From Candidatus Zixiibacteriota bacterium (GTDB lineage Bacteria > Zixibacteria > MSB-5A5 > GN15 > FEB-12), in the NCBI GenBank assembly GCA_017999435.1, contig JAGNLV010000004.1, positions 124,001 through 188,000 on the forward strand: a stretch of DNA of 64,000 nucleotides, read 5' to 3'. Below the pieces are notes generated by a model. It made no database searches and was not told the DNA's origin. It saw only the letters and a program-made list of their open reading frames with translations. The position numbers and the translations under genes are program-made. Positions 6,998 through 15,928 of this stretch are shown piece after piece; the stretch's first letter is position 1; each line of letters begins with the position of its first letter.

Positions 6998-8334
6998 CAC
7001 TTCACCAGCACCTGCAAAACGGTGAAATCGTCGTGCGAATCTTCCGGCGCGCCTGACGCGAACCGGTCAATCCACTCCCGTATGCGAACACAGAACTCTT
7101 TTGGGGGAAGGCCGATCTCCATCGCGAACACTTCTTCCGCCTGTTCCCGTCCGAATATCCGTCCGTCTTTGTCGACGGCCTCGGTGAGCCCATCGGTGCA
7201 CAAAAACAGGCGGTCGCCCGAACCGATCGGGCACGAACCGAGATCAAAGTGCGCTCCCGGAAACTGGCCGACAATCGGGCCGCCGGTCGACAGCCTGGCC
7301 ACCGTCCCCTCCCGGGCCGACCAGAACATCCCCGGGACGTGGCCGCCGTTGCAGTAGGTCATCCGGCCCCGGGCGAGATCGAAGCGGGCGAAGAAGAGGG
7401 TGATAAACATCTCGCGGTCGCGGATGATCTCGCGTGCGAGAATCTCGTTCAGGCGGGAGGCGAGTTCATTGACCGCGATCTCGGGGCTGCGGTCGAGGAT
7501 GGATTTGATGATTCCCGCAGCCGCCGACATCACCAGCGCCGCCGGCACCCCCTTGTTGGAGACGTCGCCGATGAAGACGAGGAACTCGTTATCCGACAGC
7601 GCGTGGACGTCGTAGAAGTCGCCGCCCACTTCCTGCGCGGGGTAGTAGGAGGCGCCGATTTCCACGCCGCCGACCGCATCGATGTCCTGCGGGAGGATGG
7701 TTTCCTGGACCTGGCGTGCGATCGCCATCTCCTGTTCGATCCGCTGACGGCTGAGCTGCTCCTGCATGAGGCGGGCGTTGTCGATTGCCACGGCCACGAA
7801 ATTGAGGAGCATGGCCAGGCGCTCCCGATCCTCGTCGTTGAAGCCACCGCCGCCGGCCCGGTTGAGAATCAGCAGGACGCCGTAGCGCCGGTCCCTGGTC
7901 CCGATGGGCATGCAGATGACGGCGTCGATGCGCCGCCCGTCTTCATCGCGAAGGCTGAGGTCGTTGAGGATCACCGTCTGCCCGGAGGCCAGCACGCGGG
8001 TGGGCAGGTCCATACCGCCGGGAGGGGCGGTTTCCCCGGCGGGCAGCAGTTCTTCGGCCGTCTCGCCGCCCGGGAGTTTGGGGATGAGCCCCTCCTGGAC
8101 GCCCCACGAGATTTCGATACCCAACTGCCCGCTTTTCTCCAGCAGGATCGCGCCCACCTCGCCATCGACCAGCCGCAGCGACATGTCCATGACGACCGAG
8201 AGGATGGCGTCGATGTCGTGAATGGACGCGATCACCGCGCCCATGGTGGCGAGATCCTGAAGGTCGGCGATCCGGGCCGCCAGCGAGGCCGCCAGCTGCT
8301 CCGGGTCGACATCGTACACCGGCCGGGTTTCCAT
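6997..8334 (-). CDS. GAF-domain PP2C (SpoIIE/RsbU-type) phosphatase
   Basis: A 445-aa soluble protein. Residues about 25-190 are a GAF sensor domain and 190-210 a connecting helix with AIARQVQETILP, the usual linker of RsbU-like proteins. Residues 225-445 are a PP2C/SpoIIE phosphatase with metal-binding motifs GGDFYD, IGDVSNKG, CNGGH and the final HDDFTVLQ. It should dephosphorylate the STAS protein of the same operon in response to a ligand or redox signal at the GAF domain. There is no Shine-Dalgarno; a GCCGATAA box ends 7 nt before the ATG, so the mRNA may be leaderless. First gene of the operon. Confidence 0.92.
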   Translation of the reverse strand: METRPVYDVDPEQLAASLAARIADLQDLATMGAVIASIHDIDAILSVVMDMSLRLVDGEVGAILLEKSGQLGIEISWGVQEGLIPKLPGGETAEELLPAGETAPPGGMDLPTRVLASGQTVILNDLSLRDEDGRRIDAVICMPIGTRDRRYGVLLILNRAGGGGFNDEDRERLAMLLNFVAVAIDNARLMQEQLSRQRIEQEMAIARQVQETILPQDIDAVGGVEIGASYYPAQEVGGDFYDVHALSDNEFLVFIGDVSNKGVPAALVMSAAAGIIKSILDRSPEIAVNELASRLNEILAREIIRDREMFITLFFARFDLARGRMTYCNGGHVPGMFWSAREGTVARLSTGGPIVGQFPGAHFDLGSCPIGSGDRLFLCTDGLTEAVDKDGRIFGREQAEEVFAMEIGLPPKEFCVRIREWIDRFASGAPEDSHDDFTVLQVLVK

Positions 8335-8341
8335 ACCGGGA

Positions 8342-8349
8342 TTATCGGC
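8342..8349 (-). promoter_or_regulatory. GCCGATAA -10 box before the PP2C operon
   Basis: Exact match to the sigma-28 (FliA) -10 consensus on the minus strand, 7 nt before the PP2C ATG. A TCAA that could be the -35 core lies 16 nt upstream (FliA prefers 15). It could also be read as a sigma-70 GATAAT box. Confidence 0.4.
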
Positions 8350-8419
8350 AGCGGCCGGGCGTGAATTGACTCAGGGGGCTGTGCGACAGCGTCGGGTGCC
8401 AATCGGCGCGGGGCGGTTG

Positions 8420-9733
8420 CTACTTGCGGCGGAATTTCAGCCGGAGCGACACGCCCGCAAATCCCCAGCGCTCCCGCAGTTGGTTGTGCAGGTAATTCAC
8501 GTACGACCTGTCGACGAGCTTGGGGTAATTGGCGAAGATGACAAAGGAGGGCGGGGCCGCGCCGGTCTGGGTGATGTAATTGAACTTGATGTGTTTGCCC
8601 TGCCGCGCCGGGGGATGGCGCCGCGCCGTCACCTCGGCGAGCCAGTCGTTGAGTTCGGGCGTGGGCAGCTGCCGCGTATTCTCCGCGTGCACCTGGTCGA
8701 CCAGCGCCAGCACTTTGCCCACCCGCTGTCCGGTCAAGGCCGAGATGAAAACGAGCGGCAGATAGGAGTAGTGGGCGAGCGCCTCGTTAATCTGCCGCGC
8801 AAAGCGTTCGGCGGTGCCCGTCTCCTTCTCGATCAGGTCCCACTTGTTGACCGCCAGCACCGCGGCGCAGCGCGTTTCAACAACATCCTCGAGAATGCGC
8901 TGGTCCTGCGACGTCACGCCGTCCTGCGCGTCGATCAGCACTACGGCGACCTCGGCGCTGTCGATTGCCCGGCTCGTCCGCAGCGTCGTGTAGAATTCGA
9001 TATCCTCGTGAACTTTGAACTTCCGGCGCAGCCCGGCGGTGTCGACGAGAATGTAGTTCCGCCCTTCGAAGGAAAACGGCGTATCCACGGCATCGCGCGT
9101 CGTTCCCGCGATCGGGGTCACAATGGCCCGCTCTTCTCCGGTGAGTTTGTTGATGAACGAGGACTTGCCCACGTTCGGCCGCCCCACGACTGCCACGCGG
9201 ACGGCGCCGGAACCGCCGACGTCGTCCGCGGGCGCCTCCGGCAGCAGCGCCACGATTTTGTCGAGGAGCTCGCCGATACCGCGCCCGACGGTGGCCGAGA
9301 CCGCCATCGGCTCGCCCAGGCCGAGGCGGAGGAAATCATACACCTCCAACTCCAGCCGGGGATTGTCGGCTTTGTTGGCCACCAGGATGGTGGGTTTGGC
9401 GGACTGCTGCAGGCGGCGGGCGATTTCTTCATCGATGTAGTCGGCGCCGACCATGGCATCGACCACCAGCAGCACGAGGTCGGCTTCGTGGATGGCGAAA
9501 TCGGCCTGCTCGTAGATCAGCCGGTTCATGAGATCGCCGGACTTGGGGACCAGGCCCCCGGTGTCGATCAGGCGGAACTCCCGACCGGCCCAGTCGCACA
9601 CCGCGTAGTTGCGATCGCGGGTGACGCCGGGGGTTTCATCCACCACGGCCAGGTATTTGCGGAGAAACCGGTTGAAGAGCGACGATTTCCCCACGTTCGG
9701 GCGTCCGACAATGGCCACGGTCGGGAGTTTCAT
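8420..9733 (-). CDS. der: GTPase Der (EngA), 50S ribosome assembly
   Basis: An essential double GTPase that acts in maturation of the large ribosomal subunit. The 437-aa product has two tandem G domains, each with GRPNVGKSS (first at residues 10-18), DTGG or DTAG (G3) and NKAD or NKWD (G4). A KH-like C-terminal domain follows, ending in a basic LRLKFRRK tail. Length equals the short Der form. Its ATG overlaps the stop of the DUF512 gene (ATGA), so the two are translationally coupled. Confidence 0.96.
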   Translation of the reverse strand: MKLPTVAIVGRPNVGKSSLFNRFLRKYLAVVDETPGVTRDRNYAVCDWAGREFRLIDTGGLVPKSGDLMNRLIYEQADFAIHEADLVLLVVDAMVGADYIDEEIARRLQQSAKPTILVANKADNPRLELEVYDFLRLGLGEPMAVSATVGRGIGELLDKIVALLPEAPADDVGGSGAVRVAVVGRPNVGKSSFINKLTGEERAIVTPIAGTTRDAVDTPFSFEGRNYILVDTAGLRRKFKVHEDIEFYTTLRTSRAIDSAEVAVVLIDAQDGVTSQDQRILEDVVETRCAAVLAVNKWDLIEKETGTAERFARQINEALAHYSYLPLVFISALTGQRVGKVLALVDQVHAENTRQLPTPELNDWLAEVTARRHPPARQGKHIKFNYITQTGAAPPSFVIFANYPKLVDRSYVNYLHNQLRERWGFAGVSLRLKFRRK

Positions 9734-11031
9734 GAGAAGGCCTCTTTCAGCGATGCCGCGACGTTGTATTGCCCGACCAGCACCGGTTTGGCCAGCACGC
9801 CCCGGAACTGCTCCAGGCTCAGGTTGTCCAGGAACAGATCGTCGTCGTTCAGGCAGTTGGGCGGCACGACGAGCACGTCCCAGTTTTCGTGCCGCCGGCG
9901 CGCGTGCCGCAGGAGATCCTGTCCGGTGAGCAGGCCCGACACGGTGACGGTCGGACCCCAGAATTCGTTCTTGACCGCCTCGACCTCCAGCCGCAGCCCC
10001 AATTGATCCCGGGCGTACGCGGCCACGTGCGACTCGAGAAAGGGCCGGGCCGACTCGCCGGTGAGAAAGAGCACGCGCTGTCGGCCCCGGACTTTCCGGA
10101 GCATGGCCCGGCGGCGGTTGAAGCCGGTGATCGTCTCCCGCACCATCCCGATCCCGTTCTCGAACTGGGCCATGTCCTCGTATTCCGCCCGGTTCGGGAA
10201 CGTCCGGCCGCCGAGCACATAGAATTCGTCGGCCGGCCACACAAACCGGCTCCCGCGTTCGCGCCGGAACACTTTCTGGCGCCTCTCGATATAATCGATG
10301 ATCCCGCCCGCCTCCTCCCGCGTGTACGTGCGCAGCTTCGTCTGCCCCTCGCGGAACCGGGTGAGCCCCACCGGGACAACCGCAAGCGTCGCCACCTGCG
10401 GAAAGAGGGCGGCCAGTTCATCGATCGTTTGCGCGAGCGCTTCTCCATCGTTGATCCCCGGGCACAGAACGACCTGGGTGTGCATGGTGATTCCGTGGCC
10501 GCCGAGGCGGCGGAGGGTCGGGACGATGGGGGCGAGTTTCTCGTTGCGGAGCATGCACCGGCGCAGGGTATCGTCGGCCGCATGCACCGAGATGTACAGG
10601 GGGGACAGGCGCTGCTCGATGATCCGTGCGAGGTCGGCCTCGGTCATGTTGGAGAGGGTAATGAAATTTCCGTGGGTGAACGACAGCCGGTAGTCCTCGT
10701 CTTTGGTGTAGAGCGCCCGCCGCATGCCGGTCGGCTGCTGGCGCACGAAGCAGAAGATGCAGTCGCACTTGCAGGTTCTGATCCGGGAGTCGTCGAGCGT
10801 CAGTCCCAGCCCGGCCGCCAGGCTCTCCCCCGCCCCCTCGTCCTCGGCGAAATCGAACGACAGCTCCCGGCCTGCCGGGTCGGCGAAGACGATCGTCACC
10901 CGCTCCTCTGCCAGTTTGTACCGAAGGTCGATGGTGTCGATCACTTCCCGGCCGTTGACCGACACGATGCGGTATCCCGGCCGGACGTAGCCGAACAGGG
11001 GGGATCCCGGATCGACATAGAGTATCTTCAT
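9730..11031 (-). CDS. DUF512 radical-SAM-like Fe-S protein with N-terminal PDZ
   Basis: A 433-aa protein. Residues 1-65 are PDZ-like (SPLFGYVRPGYRIVSVNG), then a cysteine motif TCKCDCIFCFVRQQP near residue 88 that resembles the CxxxCxxC cluster site of radical SAM enzymes, a TIM-barrel-like core, and a C-terminal DUF512 domain ending near the conserved DLFLDN stretch. Members of this family are conserved in cyanobacteria, Firmicutes and many other phyla, commonly beside der, but have no established reaction. The gene precedes and overlaps der here as well, which hints at a role near ribosome biogenesis or tRNA; that is inference. Confidence 0.88.
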   Translation of the reverse strand: MKILYVDPGSPLFGYVRPGYRIVSVNGREVIDTIDLRYKLAEERVTIVFADPAGRELSFDFAEDEGAGESLAAGLGLTLDDSRIRTCKCDCIFCFVRQQPTGMRRALYTKDEDYRLSFTHGNFITLSNMTEADLARIIEQRLSPLYISVHAADDTLRRCMLRNEKLAPIVPTLRRLGGHGITMHTQVVLCPGINDGEALAQTIDELAALFPQVATLAVVPVGLTRFREGQTKLRTYTREEAGGIIDYIERRQKVFRRERGSRFVWPADEFYVLGGRTFPNRAEYEDMAQFENGIGMVRETITGFNRRRAMLRKVRGRQRVLFLTGESARPFLESHVAAYARDQLGLRLEVEAVKNEFWGPTVTVSGLLTGQDLLRHARRRHENWDVLVVPPNCLNDDDLFLDNLSLEQFRGVLAKPVLVGQYNVAASLKEAFS

Positions 11032-11130
11032 CGCACATTCACCTTGCAGACATCACCTCGGTCGGAGCGCCGGTCGGGCGCGCCGCTTCTCCCCGGGAGC
11101 GACCTAAGGAACGAAATCGGGGGGCCGAAG

Positions 11131-12417
11131 TCAACGCCGGCCGTCGGCCCGGCTGATCAGCCGCGCGCCGCGGTTGCGGGTGATGTAGCTCCAGACCCAC
11201 TGCACGAGAACGACCAGGCGGTTGTCGAATTCCACCAGGTACATCAGGTGGACGAACAACCAGGTCAGCCAGGCGGGGTAACCCCAGAAACGGAGGCGTT
11301 TGTAGGTGCCGACCGCGGCGTTGCGGCCGATGGTCGCCAGGTTCCCTTTGTCGAAGTAGCGGAACGGCCGCACCGTCTTTCCCCTGAGGCGCCGTCCGAT
11401 GACCCGGGCGACATAGCGCCCCTGTTGCATTGCGACCGGAGCGAGGCCGGGCAGCGGTGCGCCGGTCTGGTGCCGGTAGCTCGCCAGATCGCCGATCACA
11501 AAGATCTCGGGACGACCGGGCACGCTCAAGTCGGGGGCCGTTTCCACGCGTCCGACCCGGTCGAGGAGGTCCGTCCGATCCCCCACCACCATCCGGCCCA
11601 GCGGACTGGCCGACACCCCGGCTGCCCACAGGACGGTGCGGCAGGGCACCACGGTCGTGACGCCGCCGGAGGCCAGGGTGACGGACTCGGGAGTGAGGTC
11701 CGTGACCAGAGTCCGCGTGCGCACAGTCACCCCGAGCTTGTGAAGCGACCGAACCGCCTTCTCAGAGAGAAAGGGCGGGTAATTCTGGAGGACCCGTTCG
11801 GCGCCTTCGACCAGGATAATCTCAGCCTGGCCGGGGTCGATGCGGCGGAATTCTCCGCGCAGGGTATGGTGGGCGATTTCCCCGATGGCCCCGGCGAGTT
11901 CAACGCCGGTCGGTCCGCCCCCGGCGACCACGAAGGTCATGAGCGCCCGGCGGGCCGCCTCATCGCTTTCGATCTCGGCCTGCTCGAACGCCGCCAGCAG
12001 GCGGCTGCGGATGTCCACGGCGTCTTCGATTGTCTTCAATCCCGGTGCCAGGGGCGCCCACTCGTCGTGCCCGAAATACTGGTGAGCCGCGCCCGCGGCC
12101 ACCACCAGGGTGTCGTACGGAAAGTCGCCCGCCGAGGTCCGCACAATCCGGGAGGCGATGTCGACAGCGGTCACTTCGGCCATGATGACGCCGGCCCGGC
12201 GGTTCTTCTTGAGCACGGAACGCAGCGGAGCAGTGATATCGCCGGGGGACAGCCCGCCGGTAGCGACCTGGTACAGAAGCGGTTGAAAGAGATGGAAGTT
12301 GCGCCGATCGATCAGGAGCACGTCGACCGGGACGCGCCGGAGGTTCTTCGCCGCATACATACCCCCAAACCCCCCGCCGACAATTATGACTCGATGGCGC
12401 ATGTGCCGGTTCTCCAT
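11131..12417 (-). CDS. ndh: Type II NADH:quinone oxidoreductase (NDH-2)
   Basis: A 428-aa flavoprotein that passes electrons from NADH to quinone without pumping protons. It has two Rossmann motifs: IIVGGGFGGMYAA near the N-terminus for FAD and VVAGGGPTGVELAG near residue 165 for NADH. The C-terminal 60 residues are hydrophobic or amphipathic (LTWLFVHLMYLVEFDNRLVV), the membrane-contact region of NDH-2. The ATG at 12417 has GGAGG 9 nt upstream; a second ATG lies five codons later. It stands alone between the DUF512 gene and a divergent DNA glycosylase gene. Confidence 0.9.
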   Translation of the reverse strand: MENRHMRHRVIIVGGGFGGMYAAKNLRRVPVDVLLIDRRNFHLFQPLLYQVATGGLSPGDITAPLRSVLKKNRRAGVIMAEVTAVDIASRIVRTSAGDFPYDTLVVAAGAAHQYFGHDEWAPLAPGLKTIEDAVDIRSRLLAAFEQAEIESDEAARRALMTFVVAGGGPTGVELAGAIGEIAHHTLRGEFRRIDPGQAEIILVEGAERVLQNYPPFLSEKAVRSLHKLGVTVRTRTLVTDLTPESVTLASGGVTTVVPCRTVLWAAGVSASPLGRMVVGDRTDLLDRVGRVETAPDLSVPGRPEIFVIGDLASYRHQTGAPLPGLAPVAMQQGRYVARVIGRRLRGKTVRPFRYFDKGNLATIGRNAAVGTYKRLRFWGYPAWLTWLFVHLMYLVEFDNRLVVLVQWVWSYITRNRGARLISRADGRR

Positions 12418-12612
12418 GCTTGGAGCCTCCAGGTTGGACCGCACCCGGACCCGGTCCCGGGAGCTTCAGACTGCTATAATGGTTTGCTGCCTCGCCCGGT
12501 TCCCGGTTGCCGGGGCCCGGATTCGGCCGAAAACGAGGTCCAGTCAGTCCACGCAAGGGCCGGGTCGGCCCCGAAAATCAAACGACGGTCCCTTTTGGCT
12601 ACATCTCCTCAC

Positions 12613-12641
12613 TTGCCCGCGGCCGATTGAATCCCTATCTT
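12613..12641 (+). promoter_or_regulatory. Promoter of the DNA glycosylase gene, probably leaderless
   Basis: TTGCCC-17-TATCTT, with the -10 box ending 6 nt before the ATG at 12648 and no Shine-Dalgarno. Transcription is expected to begin at or next to the start codon. Confidence 0.5.
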
Positions 12642-12647
12642 CGGGCC

Positions 12648-13259
12648 ATGCTAGTCCCGACACCGATACTCAAGCATCTGGGTGGGGCGGATCCGACGCT
12701 CGGACGCGTCATTCGGAAGATCGGTCCCCTGGATATTACGCCGCAGCCGGGCGGGTTCGACCGACTGGCACGGTCGATCATGCATCAGTCGCTGGGCCTC
12801 CGGGCCGCGTCGACGATTATCGAGCGGGTGGTGACGCGCGCCGGCGGGCCGCCGCTCACGCCCGAGCGGGTCGCGACGCTCCGGGAGCGCGACCTGATCA
12901 CCTGCGGTCTCTCGCGTCCCAAAATCCGCTACCTTCGGGGCCTCGCGGCGGCCGTCGCCTCCGGCGAACTGCGCCTCGCCCGGCTGGCGCGCCTGTCTGA
13001 TGAGGCGGTGATGGAGGAACTCACGAAAGTCTGCGGCATCGGCCAGTGGACGGCCGAGATGTACCTCATCTTCGTGCTTAGCCGCCACGACGTCTTCCCG
13101 GTGCTGGACGCGGGCATCCGGGCCGCCGTGGGCGCAATCTACAAGATCCCTCCGGAGCGTTTCCGGGCAGAGGCGCCGCTTATTGCCGAGCGCTGGCGAC
13201 CCTATCGTTCCATCGCCTGCCGCTATCTGTGGGAGTGGCTGGACAGCCGGTCGAAATGA
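12648..13259 (+). CDS. DNA-3-methyladenine glycosylase II (AlkA-like, HhH-GPD)
   Basis: A 203-aa base-excision repair enzyme that removes alkylated purines. It has the HhH-GPD core: the hairpin-helix-hairpin VCGIGQWTAEMYLIF near residues 125-140 and, after it, the catalytic aspartate in VLDAGIRAAVG (AlkA has DLGLRRA). It lacks the N-terminal beta domain of E. coli AlkA, as in the shorter AlkA/MAG form common in many bacteria. The start at 12648 begins MLVPTPILKHLGG; the longer in-frame reading upstream has non-family sequence. A promoter box lies directly before the ATG. It stands alone between the divergent ndh and tRNA-Gly. Confidence 0.9.
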   Translation: MLVPTPILKHLGGADPTLGRVIRKIGPLDITPQPGGFDRLARSIMHQSLGLRAASTIIERVVTRAGGPPLTPERVATLRERDLITCGLSRPKIRYLRGLAAAVASGELRLARLARLSDEAVMEELTKVCGIGQWTAEMYLIFVLSRHDVFPVLDAGIRAAVGAIYKIPPERFRAEAPLIAERWRPYRSIACRYLWEWLDSRSK

Positions 13260-13291
13260 CTTCGGGCTGCCGGCCGCCGGCCATAAGAAAA

Positions 13292-13362
13292 AGCGGGCGA
13301 TGGGAATCGAACCCACATATCAAGCTTGGGAAGCTTGCATTCTACCACTGAATTACGCCCGC
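13292..13362 (-). tRNA. tRNA-Gly (anticodon CCC)
   Basis: A 71-nt cloverleaf on the minus strand: acceptor GCGGGCG/CGCCCGC, D stem ATTC/GAAT, anticodon stem CAAGC/GCTTG with loop TTCCCAA (anticodon CCC), T stem GTGGG/CCCAT with loop TTCGATT. The discriminator base is U, as expected for glycine. CCA is not encoded. It reads GGG codons. A short T run follows the 3' end and may terminate the transcript. Confidence 0.93.
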
Positions 13363-13468
13363 CTTGGAACCGTTCAGCCGGTCGCTTCGGCCTGAAGGCG
13401 ATCTAATCTATGCCGGCCGCGCCGGGTTGTCAACTCCCTTGCCGACATAAATCGGGGGGAGCGGGCCG

Positions 13469-14260
13469 TTACTGGCGGATCGTGATCCGGCGCAGGCTGG
13501 CCCGGATCTCCGGCGTGTACCAAATCTCCACGAATCGTTTGATAGTGGCTTCCTCGCGGGCGACGATGAGGTCGATGACCGGTCGGCGGAGCATCGACTT
13601 GGCCTGTGCAAAAGCGTCGGGACTGATCTCCCCGAGGCGGGCCGCCTCGCCGAATGCGACCGCCTCGAACTCGCTGGCGGCGCTGCGGTTGCCGACCGAC
13701 GGCCCCGGGCGTTCGGGCGCGGCGGCGAGATCGACAAGACCGATCGCACGCGCCTCCTCCGCGGTGTACATGCGGCCGCCGAAGAGAACCTCCTCGGCAT
13801 GGCGCGAGCCGATCCAGTACCGCATGAGTTCCACGGCGGTCTGGAAGACGGTGGACCCGAACGTCAACTCGTTGAGCGAGATGCGGGGTTTTCCAGTCGC
13901 CATGACGCGACGGTCGCAGGCGGTGGCCAGAATGCAGCCGCCGGCGATCGCGTGGCCGTTGATCGCCGCCACCAGCGGCTTGGGAAAGAGAAACAGACCG
14001 CGGCAGAGGTCAGTGAAGTTGCGGAGAAAGGCGGCGAAGTCATCGGGCGGAAGATCATACAGCTCGGGAACGTCGAGCCCGAACGAGAAAAACGAACCGC
14101 GGCCGGTCAGAATGACCGAGCGGATGGCCGGGTCGGCCTCGAGGTCGCGGAAGGCCGCCCGAAGGCGGTCGACGAGATCGCCGTTGACCGCGTTCACCTT
14201 GCCGCGCTGGAGAGTGACCACCGCCAGGGAGCCGGAGGTAGTGATGTCTACGGTGTCCAT
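13469..14260 (-). CDS. Enoyl-CoA hydratase/isomerase family protein
   Basis: A 263-aa crotonase-fold protein. Oxyanion-hole motifs are visible: an early KVNAVNGDLV (the usual xxNAL strand), GRGSFFSFGLD, and AAINGHAIAGGCILA. The segment LNELTFG carries the Glu expected at one catalytic position, while the second is unclear, so an isomerase or other crotonase activity is as possible as hydration. The ATG at 14260 is preferred since family sequence begins there. No Shine-Dalgarno is present, and a TAATTG -10 box ends 5 nt before it. No beta-oxidation genes lie nearby. Confidence 0.83.
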   Translation of the reverse strand: MDTVDITTSGSLAVVTLQRGKVNAVNGDLVDRLRAAFRDLEADPAIRSVILTGRGSFFSFGLDVPELYDLPPDDFAAFLRNFTDLCRGLFLFPKPLVAAINGHAIAGGCILATACDRRVMATGKPRISLNELTFGSTVFQTAVELMRYWIGSRHAEEVLFGGRMYTAEEARAIGLVDLAAAPERPGPSVGNRSAASEFEAVAFGEAARLGEISPDAFAQAKSMLRRPVIDLIVAREEATIKRFVEIWYTPEIRASLRRITIRQ

Positions 14261-14265
14261 ACTTT

Positions 14266-14295
14266 CAATTACGCTAGCGGGGGGCGGTGGGGCAA
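14266..14295 (-). promoter_or_regulatory. Promoter of the enoyl-CoA hydratase gene, probably leaderless
   Basis: TTGCCC-18-TAATTG on the minus strand, ending 5 nt before the ATG at 14260. Confidence 0.45.
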
Positions 14296-14476
14296 GCAGT
14301 TCCGGCGTAGAGTTCCGGTTGGGACGGCACTCAGGATGCCGGGCTCCTCGCCCGCCCTCGGCCGGCCTGGATTCCCATCGGCGGGGGCCGGCGGGGGCCC
14401 GGAAGGCGGATCTCCCCCGGCCGAGCGCCGCTCCAATAGTCCCGCGGTGCATTATCTTCGGTCTATACACTCTATT

Positions 14477-14506
14477 TTGACGCGGCTACGGAAACTCCCG
14501 TACCCT
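14477..14506 (+). promoter_or_regulatory. Promoter of the secreted sorting-domain gene
   Basis: TTGACG-18-TACCCT; start expected near 14513, leaving a leader of about 38 nt with AGAGGA before the ATG at 14551. The rest of the 290-nt divergent gap (14261-14550) holds only GC-rich sequence with several GGCCGG-type short repeats. Confidence 0.4.
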
Positions 14507-14550
14507 TCGCCCGTATCCCGCATGGGAATCGTATTGGAAGAGGATTTGAC

Positions 14551-15810
14551 ATGGGCCGGAACGCTTTCGCATGGCTCGCCTGCGCAGTCATCGGCCTCGG
14601 CGCCCCGGGCACGAACGCCGACTGGAGCTCAGTTACCGGTTTCGACGGACTGGAAGTCACCGATTTGTTTGTGTCCCGCGACACCCTGTATGTCGCCACT
14701 CCCGGCGCTGTCCACATCCACCCGGCCGGATCGGCTGCGTGGTCGCCGACCGCCCCGCTCGGCGAGGGCATCGAGATCTCGCAGGTCATCAAGGTCGGGG
14801 GGCGCCTCTTTGCCGGAACGTACGGCCACGGCGTCTACGAATCGGTCAACAACGGGCAGACCTGGCAACCCCGCAGCGCGGGGCTGAGCGGCCTGGGATC
14901 GCTGGCCATCATGGCCTTCGCTGTCCGCGGCGACAGCCTGTACGCGGGGACGGGCGGCGCCGCGGTTTGGGTGTTCAACCTGAACGGAGGGGGCGCCTGG
15001 CAGACGTTCCGCGACGGTTTGGGGTTCACCGTCTCCTGGGACTCCTACTCGCTGCATGCGTGGGGACGCTGGCTGCTGCTCGGCGCCGGTCAGAACGCCT
15101 ACATCCACCGCAACCCCGCCGGTTCCGGTCTGTGGACCGGCGTCGAGTACACCCCCTTCAGCGCGGGCGGCGAGGCGATGTGGGCATTGGCCGACCACGA
15201 CGGCGCACTCTACGGAGCGGCCTCCGGCGGGCTATTCGTGAGCCCCGACAGCGGCCTGACCTGGACGCCGTTTTTCGGCCCGTGGCGCCCGTCCGATCAC
15301 GGCGCGGTCGCGGCGACCGACCGCGCGGTCATCGGAATCCTCAGCTTCCTCTCCCACGGCACCTACGTGTATCTCCGCGAGGGGGACTCCTGGACGCAGA
15401 TCGAACACCTCGCGGGGGTAGCGGTCCACGATGCAGTCGTATTCGACAACCGGGTGTATCTCGCCCACTTCGCCGGGCTGCTGTACCAGCCGCTTGCTCC
15501 CACCACGGTCCCCGAGCCAGCGCCTCGGCCGGGCGGTTTCGCGCTGCATCAGAATTTCCCCAATCCGTTCAATCCGGCCACGGTTATTGCCTATGACCTG
15601 CCGTCTGCCGCCGACGTCAACCTGAGCATCTACGACCTCCTCGGCCGGCACGTGGCGACCCTGGTTGATTCCCGCCGGCCGGCCGGACATCACCGGGTGG
15701 TGTGGCAGACCGCAGATCCATCCGGCACCCGCCTGCCCTCGGGGGTCTACTTGTATCGGCTTGTGGCCGATGATCGCCGGATCACACGCAAGATGCTGCT
15801 GCTCAAGTGA
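14551..15810 (+). CDS. Secreted BNR-repeat-like protein with C-terminal sorting domain
   Basis: A 419-aa exported protein. Residues 1-23 are a signal peptide. The body repeats short beta units with Asp-box-like turns (VNNGQTWQP near 103, SPDSGLTWTP near 233), typical of a sialidase/WD-like propeller. Residues about 325-419 are a sorting or FlgD-Ig-like domain that opens with FPNPFNPATVI and ends in a KMLLLK tail; in Bacteroidetes such domains direct type IX secretion. AGAGGA precedes the ATG. No enzymatic residues are recognisable, and the ligand or substrate is unknown. Confidence 0.82.
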   Translation: MGRNAFAWLACAVIGLGAPGTNADWSSVTGFDGLEVTDLFVSRDTLYVATPGAVHIHPAGSAAWSPTAPLGEGIEISQVIKVGGRLFAGTYGHGVYESVNNGQTWQPRSAGLSGLGSLAIMAFAVRGDSLYAGTGGAAVWVFNLNGGGAWQTFRDGLGFTVSWDSYSLHAWGRWLLLGAGQNAYIHRNPAGSGLWTGVEYTPFSAGGEAMWALADHDGALYGAASGGLFVSPDSGLTWTPFFGPWRPSDHGAVAATDRAVIGILSFLSHGTYVYLREGDSWTQIEHLAGVAVHDAVVFDNRVYLAHFAGLLYQPLAPTTVPEPAPRPGGFALHQNFPNPFNPATVIAYDLPSAADVNLSIYDLLGRHVATLVDSRRPAGHHRVVWQTADPSGTRLPSGVYLYRLVADDRRITRKMLLLK

Positions 15811-15928
15811 GCTGACTCCCGCTCCCTCCCCTCTCGCCCGGGATCAGGCGAGCCGTGCGATGGCCCGACGGGATCTCGTCATCGGGGCCGCCTTTCGATC
15901 CCATGCGAATTTGCGGACTGCCGGCCGG

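Noticed and set aside
9769-12630. A 953-codon open frame on the plus strand
   Set aside because: It runs antisense to der/DUF512/ndh, all with clear family motifs; long antisense frames arise in GC-rich DNA because stop codons are rare.
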